Of a DNA stretch of 64,000 nt, positions 59,344 to 64,000 are shown piece after piece. Position 1 is the stretch's first letter. Each line of letters opens with the position of its first letter. Origin of the DNA: Croceibacterium_B sp963783195 (GTDB taxonomy: Bacteria; Pseudomonadota; Alphaproteobacteria; Sphingomonadales; Sphingomonadaceae); the NCBI GenBank assembly GCA_963783195.1, contig CAWAMV010000004.1, forward strand, positions 1,984,001-2,048,000, given 5' to 3'. The position numbers were made by a program, and so were the translations under genes. Below the pieces are notes generated by a model, which did no database searches, was not told where the DNA came from, and saw only the letters and a program-made list of their open reading frames with translations.

Positions 59344-60254
59344 CAGGCGCTCCACCCCGGGTAGGCCTCGGCCCATTTCGCCTCGTTATGCTGGATCCAG
59401 GCTTCGCAGCTGCCCTTGGCGAGGTCGCGCACGCGGCCGATGTAGCTGGCGCGTTCCTGTACGCTGATCACGCCGCGCGCCTGCAGCAGGTTGAACAGGT
59501 GGCTCGCCTCGATCGCCTGGTCGTAGGCGGCGAGCGGAACCCCTGCGGCAATGCAGGCCTGCGCCTCCGCCTCTGCGTGCTGGAAGCCCTTGAACAGCTG
59601 TTCGGTGTCGGCGATCTCGAAGTTGTATTTCGACATCTGCTTCTCGTTCTCGAGAAACACCTGGCCGTAGGTCACGCCGGCGGCGTTGAACTTCAGGTCG
59701 TAGACGTTGTCGATGCCCTGCAGGTACATCGCCAGTCGCTCCAGCCCGTAGGTCAGCTCGCCCGCGACCGGCTTGCAGTCATAGCCGCCGACCTGCTGGA
59801 AATAGGTGAACTGGGTCACTTCCATCCCGTCGCACCAGACCTCCCAGCCCAGCCCCCAGGCGCCCAGCGTCGGGCTTTCCCAGTCGTCCTCCACGAAGCG
59901 GATGTCGTGCTTCAACGGGTCGATGCCGATGCGGCGCAGGCTCTCGAGGTAGAGTTCCTGCAGGTTGGCCGGATTGGGCTTCAGGACGACCTGGTACTGG
60001 TAATAGTGCTGCAACCGGTTGGGATTTTCGCCATAGCGCCCGTCGGTCGGGCGGCGGCTCGGCTGGACATAGGCCGCCTTCCACGGCTCCGGCCCCAGGG
60101 CGCGCAGCGTGGTCGCCGGGTGGAACGTGCCCGCGCCCATGCGCATGTCGTAAGGCTGCAGGATGAGGCAGCCCTGCGTGCTCCAGTAGTCGTGGAGCGT
60201 GAGGATCATGTCCTGGAAACTGAGCGGTGCAGAGGCGGACGGGGCGGCAGTCAT
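59343..60254 (-). CDS. glyQ: Glycyl-tRNA synthetase alpha subunit
   Basis: GlyQ (303 residues) is the catalytic class II subunit of glycyl-tRNA synthetase. Signature stretches are FQDMILTLHDYWSTQGCLIL, QPYDMRMGAGTFHPATTLRA, YVQPSRRPTDGRYGENPNRL-Q-H-Y-Y-Q-Y-Q-V (motif 2 region) and GGYDCKPVAGELTYGLERLA-M-Y-L-Q (motif 3). The stop overlaps the glyS start by one base pair set (ATGA), the usual glyQS arrangement. The start MTAAPSASAPLSFQDM has a short extra N-terminus. Confidence 0.96.
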   Translation of the reverse strand: MTAAPSASAPLSFQDMILTLHDYWSTQGCLILQPYDMRMGAGTFHPATTLRALGPEPWKAAYVQPSRRPTDGRYGENPNRLQHYYQYQVVLKPNPANLQELYLESLRRIGIDPLKHDIRFVEDDWESPTLGAWGLGWEVWCDGMEVTQFTYFQQVGGYDCKPVAGELTYGLERLAMYLQGIDNVYDLKFNAAGVTYGQVFLENEKQMSKYNFEIADTEQLFKGFQHAEAEAQACIAAGVPLAAYDQAIEASHLFNLLQARGVISVQERASYIGRVRDLAKGSCEAWIQHNEAKWAEAYPGWSA

Positions 60255-60411
60255 GGGCGGGCGCTTTGGCTCATGGGCCGGGGAGCGTCAATGGCACAGC
60301 CAAGGACCACCGCTGTACGAAATCGCGCAGGTTATTGGTAAACACACTACACGAGCGGCACCGGACACCTTAGATGGTGCCCCAGTTCGTCCCCGGGGTC
60401 CCGCGTCTTCC

Positions 60412-61305
60412 ATGTTTCGCAAGCTCTCAGCCGTTTTGCTCGCCCCGGTCCTCAGCCTGCTCTTGCCGGGCTGTGCGACGGCCAATCTCTATGCCCCCGA
60501 TCCGGACTATGCCGCCCCGGCGCTGTGGGAAGTGTCGGACAAGGACACGACGATTTACCTCTTCGGCACGGTCCACGCCCTGAACGAGAAGGCGAACTGG
60601 TTCTCCGGCCCGATCGCCAACGCCTATCACGCTTCCGGCGAACTGGTGACGGAGATCCCGATGGGCCAGGGCGATGCCGACGCGCAGGCCATCCTTGCCC
60701 GCGCCCGGCTGCCGGAAGGGCAGAACCTGCGCGACCTGATGGCGCCGGAAAACCGCGTGCAGTACGAAGAGGCGCTCGTCTCGCTCGGCTTGCCGGTCGA
60801 GGCCATGGACCACTACGAGCCGTGGTATGCGGCGATGACGCTCTCGCTGCTGCCGGTGATGAAGCAGGGTTTCGATCCGAAGTCGGGCGCCGAGAACACG
60901 CTCGCCGCGCGGGTCGAAGGCAAGAAGCAGGAAGCGCTCGAAACGCTCGACCAGCAGATCGAGATCTTCGACGGGCTGCCGATGAACTCGCAACTCGTCT
61001 TTCTCGACGAGACGGTGGAGAACGTCGGCACCGCGGGCAACATGCTGCAGGAAATGGTCGACAAGTGGCTTGCCGGAGACGCCCGGGGGCTGGCCGAGTT
61101 GATGAACGTCGAACTCGACGATCCCGTACTCTATCGCCGCCTGTTGACCGACCGGAACCGCAACTGGGCCGACTGGATCGGCAAGCGTCTCAAGCAGCCC
61201 GGCACCGCGTTCGTCGCGGTCGGCGCGGGGCACCTCGCAGGCAAGGGCAGCGTGCAGGACATCCTGCAGCACAGGGGCATCAGGGTTCGCCGGGTCACCC
61301 AGTGA
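60412..61305 (+). CDS. TraB/GumN family lipoprotein, first copy
   Basis: The 297-residue protein has a lipoprotein signal: MFRKLSAVLLAPVLSLLLPG followed by Cys21 (lipobox L-P-G-C). The mature part shows the TraB/GumN motifs: DTTIYLFGTVHALNE with G-T-x-H, DHYEPWYAAMTLSLLP, and near the end FVAVGAGHLAGKGSVQDILQ. This family includes metal-dependent protease-like TIKI proteins; bacterial roles are unknown. The ATG at 60412 is chosen because the signal peptide starts there. The end overlaps the second copy as GTGA, so the pair is translated together. Confidence 0.87.
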   Translation: MFRKLSAVLLAPVLSLLLPGCATANLYAPDPDYAAPALWEVSDKDTTIYLFGTVHALNEKANWFSGPIANAYHASGELVTEIPMGQGDADAQAILARARLPEGQNLRDLMAPENRVQYEEALVSLGLPVEAMDHYEPWYAAMTLSLLPVMKQGFDPKSGAENTLAARVEGKKQEALETLDQQIEIFDGLPMNSQLVFLDETVENVGTAGNMLQEMVDKWLAGDARGLAELMNVELDDPVLYRRLLTDRNRNWADWIGKRLKQPGTAFVAVGAGHLAGKGSVQDILQHRGIRVRRVTQ

Positions 61306-62165
61306 GCTTCCGCCTCGCGGCATGGCTGCTGGCGGTTGTGCTCGGCCCCCTCGCCCTCGCCTCCTGCGGTGAACCGGCGCGCGAGTGGCCCCCCGCCCGG
61401 CCTGCGATATGGGAAGTCACGGGACCGGGCGGCGCGCAGGGCTGGCTGTTCGGCACGATCCATGCGCTCCCCGCGGACATACGGTGGCGCACGCCGGCGT
61501 TGGAAAAGGCCTATGAACAGGCGGACACGCTGGTGGTTGAGATCGCCGATATTGCCAATGGCGACAGCGCGACCGAGGCTTTCGAGCAGGTTGCCAGCAC
61601 ACCCGGCCTTCCGCCGCTGTCGCAGCGCGTGGCGCCCGCCGACCGGGGCGACCTTGCCGCCTTCCTCGACCGGGCGGGAGTGAGCGACGACGCCTTCCCC
61701 CACACCGAGACCTGGGCCGCCGCGCTGATGCTGGCCAGTGCGGCCCGCCCCGAGGGCCGGACGCAGAGCGTCGACCGGCAGATCGTCGGAGGAAGCAAGC
61801 CGGTCGTCGGGCTGGAGACCTTCGCCCAGCAATACGCACTGTTCGACACGCTTGCGCCGCGCGAGCAGGCCGACCTGCTGATGTCGCTGGCGCGCGAGAA
61901 GCAGGACGACAGCCGCATCGAGGCATGGCTGACCGGCGATCTCGACGCGCTGGAAAAGCAGGGGGGCGAAGGGCTGCTGGCCGACCCGGAACTGCGCGAA
62001 GCGCTGCAACTCGCGCGCAACCGCCGCTGGGCAGTCCAGGTGGCCGCCTTGTTGCACGCGGGCAAGAAGCCGCTCGTCGCCGTCGGCGCTGCGCACATGT
62101 TCGGCGAGGAGGGCCTGCCCGCCCTGCTCCAGCGCGCCGGGTTCAGCGTCGAGCGCGTCGACTAG
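61302..62165 (+). CDS. TraB/GumN family lipoprotein, second copy
   Basis: The 287-residue protein starts at GTG 61302 (VSFRLAAWLLAVVLGPLALA) and has a lipobox L-A-S-C at about residue 22. It repeats the architecture of the upstream protein: AQGWLFGTIHALPADIRW, SKPVVGLETFAQQYALFDTL and KKPLVAVGAAHMFGEEGLPA-L-L-Q. The two are clearly related but well diverged, a tandem duplication of some age. They overlap by four bases. Both should be lipid-anchored in the periplasm. The activity is unknown. Confidence 0.86.
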   Translation: MSFRLAAWLLAVVLGPLALASCGEPAREWPPARPAIWEVTGPGGAQGWLFGTIHALPADIRWRTPALEKAYEQADTLVVEIADIANGDSATEAFEQVASTPGLPPLSQRVAPADRGDLAAFLDRAGVSDDAFPHTETWAAALMLASAARPEGRTQSVDRQIVGGSKPVVGLETFAQQYALFDTLAPREQADLLMSLAREKQDDSRIEAWLTGDLDALEKQGGEGLLADPELREALQLARNRRWAVQVAALLHAGKKPLVAVGAAHMFGEEGLPALLQRAGFSVERVD

Positions 62166-62295
62166 GCCGCCCGGCAAACCGCTTGCCCGGCAAACCACTT
62201 GCATTGCCGCCCCCATTCACCTAGGGGCGCGCCTCCCGTCATGGTCATCCCTGGAGGCGTGGCGGTAACCCAATGCAATTCGAAAGGCACATACG

Positions 62296-63000
62296 ATGAG
62301 CGACGCTCTGACCCTGCCGGCCGAGGCGCGCGAACGGGCTGGCAAGGGAGCCTCCCGTGTACTTCGCCGCGAAGGCCGTGTTCCCGCCGTGATCTACGGC
62401 GGCAAGGAAGAACCCACCCCGATCCACGTCGAGGCGAAGGAACTGGTCCGCCAGCTCGGCACCGGCCACTTCATGAACTCGATCGTCATGATCGATCTCG
62501 GCGGCAAGTCGGTTCGCGCCATCCCCAAGGACGTTGCGCTGCACCCGGTCTCCGACCGGCCGATGCACGTCGATTTCCTGCGCCTGTCGAAGGATTCCAA
62601 GATCCAGGTCGCCGTGCCCGTCGTGTTCACGAACGAGGAAGGCAGCCCGGGCCTCAAGAAGGGCGGCGTGCTCAACGTCGTTCGTCACGAGCTCGAACTG
62701 GTCTGCGAATCGGACAAGATCCCCGACGAGATCCAGATCGACGTCACCGGCCTGGAAGTCGGCAATTCGATCCATATCTCGAACGTGAACCTTCCCACCG
62801 GTTCCGAAAGCGCGATCTCGGACCGCGACTTCACCATCGCCACGATCGTCGCCCCGTCCGCGCTCAAGCGCGCCGAAGGTGAAGCGGGCGAAGGCGAGGA
62901 AGACCAGACCGGCGCCGGCATGGAAGCGGGCGAGACCGCTGCCACCGAGCAGGGTCCCGACGACGACGCAGCCGACGAACAGGAAGCCAAGAGCGAGTAA
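62296..63000 (+). CDS. rplY: Ribosomal protein bL25 (Ctc form)
   Basis: The 234-residue long form of bL25 binds 5S rRNA and is linked to general stress. It shows the N-terminal domain LPAEARERAGKGASRVLRRE and GRVPAVIYGGKEEPTPIHVE, a central VHFLRLSKDSKI-like stretch (MHVDFLRLSKDSKIQVAVPV) and KKGGVLNVVRHELELVCESD of the C-terminal TL5 domain. The tail (about 200-234) is acidic and low-complexity. It is followed by a strong terminator and then pth. Confidence 0.95.
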   Translation: MSDALTLPAEARERAGKGASRVLRREGRVPAVIYGGKEEPTPIHVEAKELVRQLGTGHFMNSIVMIDLGGKSVRAIPKDVALHPVSDRPMHVDFLRLSKDSKIQVAVPVVFTNEEGSPGLKKGGVLNVVRHELELVCESDKIPDEIQIDVTGLEVGNSIHISNVNLPTGSESAISDRDFTIATIVAPSALKRAEGEAGEGEEDQTGAGMEAGETAATEQGPDDDAADEQEAKSE

Positions 63001-63028
63001 CCCTCGCCCTTCCGTTACCGGACAAGCA

Positions 63029-63066
63029 GGCGCCGGCCCTCTCGCGAGGGCCGGCGCCTTGCTTTT
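63029..63066 (+). terminator. Intrinsic terminator after rplY
   Basis: A perfect 13-bp stem pairs GGCGCCGGCCCTC (63029-63041) with GAGGGCCGGCGCC (63046-63058) around TCGC, and TTGCTTTT follows. It starts 28 bases after rplY and ends about 27 bases before the pth start, so pth needs readthrough or a very close promoter. Confidence 0.88.
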
Positions 63067-63092
63067 GCGCGTGGCACGAATAGGAGGCGCCA

Positions 63093-63662
63093 ATGCAGCT
63101 TTGGGCAGGCCTCGGAAATCCCGGACCGCAATACGCGATGCACCGGCACAACGTCGGCTTCATGGCGCTCGACACCATTGCCGACGTTCACGGTTTCGCG
63201 CCGGTGCAGAAGAAGTTCCAGGGCTGGCTGCAGGAAGGCCGCATCGGGAGCGAGAAGATCCTGCTGCTCAAGCCGGCGACGTTCATGAACGAAAGCGGCC
63301 GATCGGTGGCCGAAGCGATGCGCTTCTACAAGTTGGGCGTGGCGGACCTGACGGTGTTCCACGACGAGCTCGACCTCGCCCCTTTCAAGGTAAAGGTGCG
63401 CACCGGCGGCGGCCTTGCCGGGCACAACGGCCTGCGCAGCATCAACCAGCACCTCGGCCCGGACTTTCGCCGCGTGCGGATCGGCATCGGCCACCCGGGG
63501 CACAAGGAGCGCGTGACCGGCCACGTGCTGGGCAACTATGCCAAGGCCGAGTTCGACGACCTGACCGACATGCTCGCCGCACTGGCCGCCGAGGCCGACT
63601 GGCTGGCGAAAGGCGATGACGCCCGCTTCATGAGCGACGTAGCCCTGCGGCAGCAGCAATAG
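63093..63662 (+). CDS. pth: Peptidyl-tRNA hydrolase
   Basis: Pth (189 residues) frees tRNA from stalled peptidyl-tRNA. Motifs are WAGLGNPGPQYAMHRHNVGF with the catalytic His, LLLKPATFMNESGRSVAEAM, DLTVFHDELDLAPFKVKVRT with the catalytic Asp, and GGGLAGHNGLRSINQHLGPD with the conserved GHNGLRS. The length is standard. The order rplY-pth is common in bacteria and is kept here, but a strong terminator separates the two genes. The ATG at 63093 follows TAGGAGG. Confidence 0.96.
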   Translation: MQLWAGLGNPGPQYAMHRHNVGFMALDTIADVHGFAPVQKKFQGWLQEGRIGSEKILLLKPATFMNESGRSVAEAMRFYKLGVADLTVFHDELDLAPFKVKVRTGGGLAGHNGLRSINQHLGPDFRRVRIGIGHPGHKERVTGHVLGNYAKAEFDDLTDMLAALAAEADWLAKGDDARFMSDVALRQQQ

Positions 63663-63724
63663 GGGCCGAACGGAACGTTTTCGCCACGCCGTGCTTCTCT
63701 TGTGGACCCACAGCGAGAAGACCC

Positions 63725-63973
63725 ATGACCGACGAGCGTAGCGCCACACTCTATCGAATGATCCTGCCGGACCACACCTGCCCCTTCGGCGTTCGCGCCA
63801 AGGAAATACTGGAAGGGGCCGGTTACGCGGTTGACGACCGGATCCTCGAAACCCGCGAAGAAGTGAATGCCTTCGAGCAGAAACACGACGTCATGACCAC
63901 GCCCCAGGTGTTCATCGGCGGAAAGCGGATCGGCGGAAGCGACGCCGTCGAAGCTTATCTCCAGGACGACTGA
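63725..63973 (+). CDS. Glutaredoxin-like protein
   Basis: This 82-residue protein has a thioredoxin fold. The N-terminal ATLYRMILPDHTCPFGVRAK contains the active-site C-P-F-G, which has one catalytic Cys (monothiol) in place of the usual C-P-Y-C. The cis-Pro glutathione-binding segment is DVMTTPQVFIGGKRIGGSDA, with G-G-S-D-A. It would reduce protein-glutathione mixed disulfides or act as a glutathione transferase-like thiol enzyme; the target is unknown. It begins 62 bases after pth in the same direction. Confidence 0.88.
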   Translation: MTDERSATLYRMILPDHTCPFGVRAKEILEGAGYAVDDRILETREEVNAFEQKHDVMTTPQVFIGGKRIGGSDAVEAYLQDD

Positions 63974-64000
63974 AGGCTTGCACGCTGATCTAGATCGGTG

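Overview
The window is 64 kb of GC-rich chromosome from an alphaproteobacterium, most likely a sphingomonad of the Erythrobacteraceae type. Supporting signs are an AHH-nuclease gene of the kind found in sphingomonads, the interspersed palindrome whose translation reads IPAFAGMT, LexA operators of the alphaproteobacterial GTTC-N7-GTTC form, the imuA-imuB-dnaE2 mutasome, and long alphaproteobacterial PstC/PstA proteins. Almost all of it is dense core chromosome. I see no prophage, transposase or CRISPR array.

Region by region. 1-7000: tRNA and isoprenoid housekeeping (queA end, a periplasmic cyclophilin, coaD, ispA, xseB), purL, then serB and miaA overlapping head to head. 7000-15000: branched-chain amino acid synthesis (ilvB-ilvN-ilvC, leuA) with two attenuator-like leaders, plus terC, a small DUF465 gene and a secreted YceI protein. 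15100-18400: an AHH nuclease and an unrecognised partner, divergent from recJ. 18444-18620: two tRNA-Glu genes. 18700-24800: the phosphate regulon phoR-pstCAB-phoU-phoB with two good Pho boxes and no pstS. 24800-26900: an AmpG-like transporter and a LysE exporter, both frameshifted. 26900-38500: SOS mutagenesis and repair genes. The dnaE2-udgX-radical SAM operon and the imuA-imuB operon each have a LexA box and are separated by a plus-strand transporter/TauD/DUF6544-like cassette. 38500-50400: mixed metabolism and envelope genes (pyridoxamine-phosphate-oxidase-like stress protein, NamZ-type muramidase, tyrS, PilZ, an MFS exporter, cysK, CDP-alcohol transferase, a DUF6152 operon, a berberine-bridge-like oxidase). 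50400-64000: acyl-CoA dehydrogenase, hisI, comF, a methyltransferase, ppdK, glyQS, a tandem GumN/TraB lipoprotein pair, rplY-pth and a glutaredoxin.

How the genes work together. ilvBN, ilvC and leuA form the shared valine/isoleucine/leucine route. leuA has a clear 15-residue leader peptide with five leucines, and ilvB has an intrinsic terminator inside its leader, so both look controlled by attenuation. The Pho block senses and imports phosphate under PhoB. The SOS block couples an error-prone polymerase (ImuB/DnaE2) with a uracil-binding UdgX enzyme and a radical SAM protein.

The most striking pattern is technical or epigenetic. All four frameshifted genes (AmpG-like MFS, lysE, udgX, glyS) are broken by one extra base inside the same hexamer, AGA(x)CTC, and removing that base restores both the reading frame and a GANTC (CcrM) methylation site. 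Because glyS is essential, I read these as systematic sequencing errors at methylated sites rather than true pseudogenes. A second notable item is a large palindromic element inserted in frame inside glyS.
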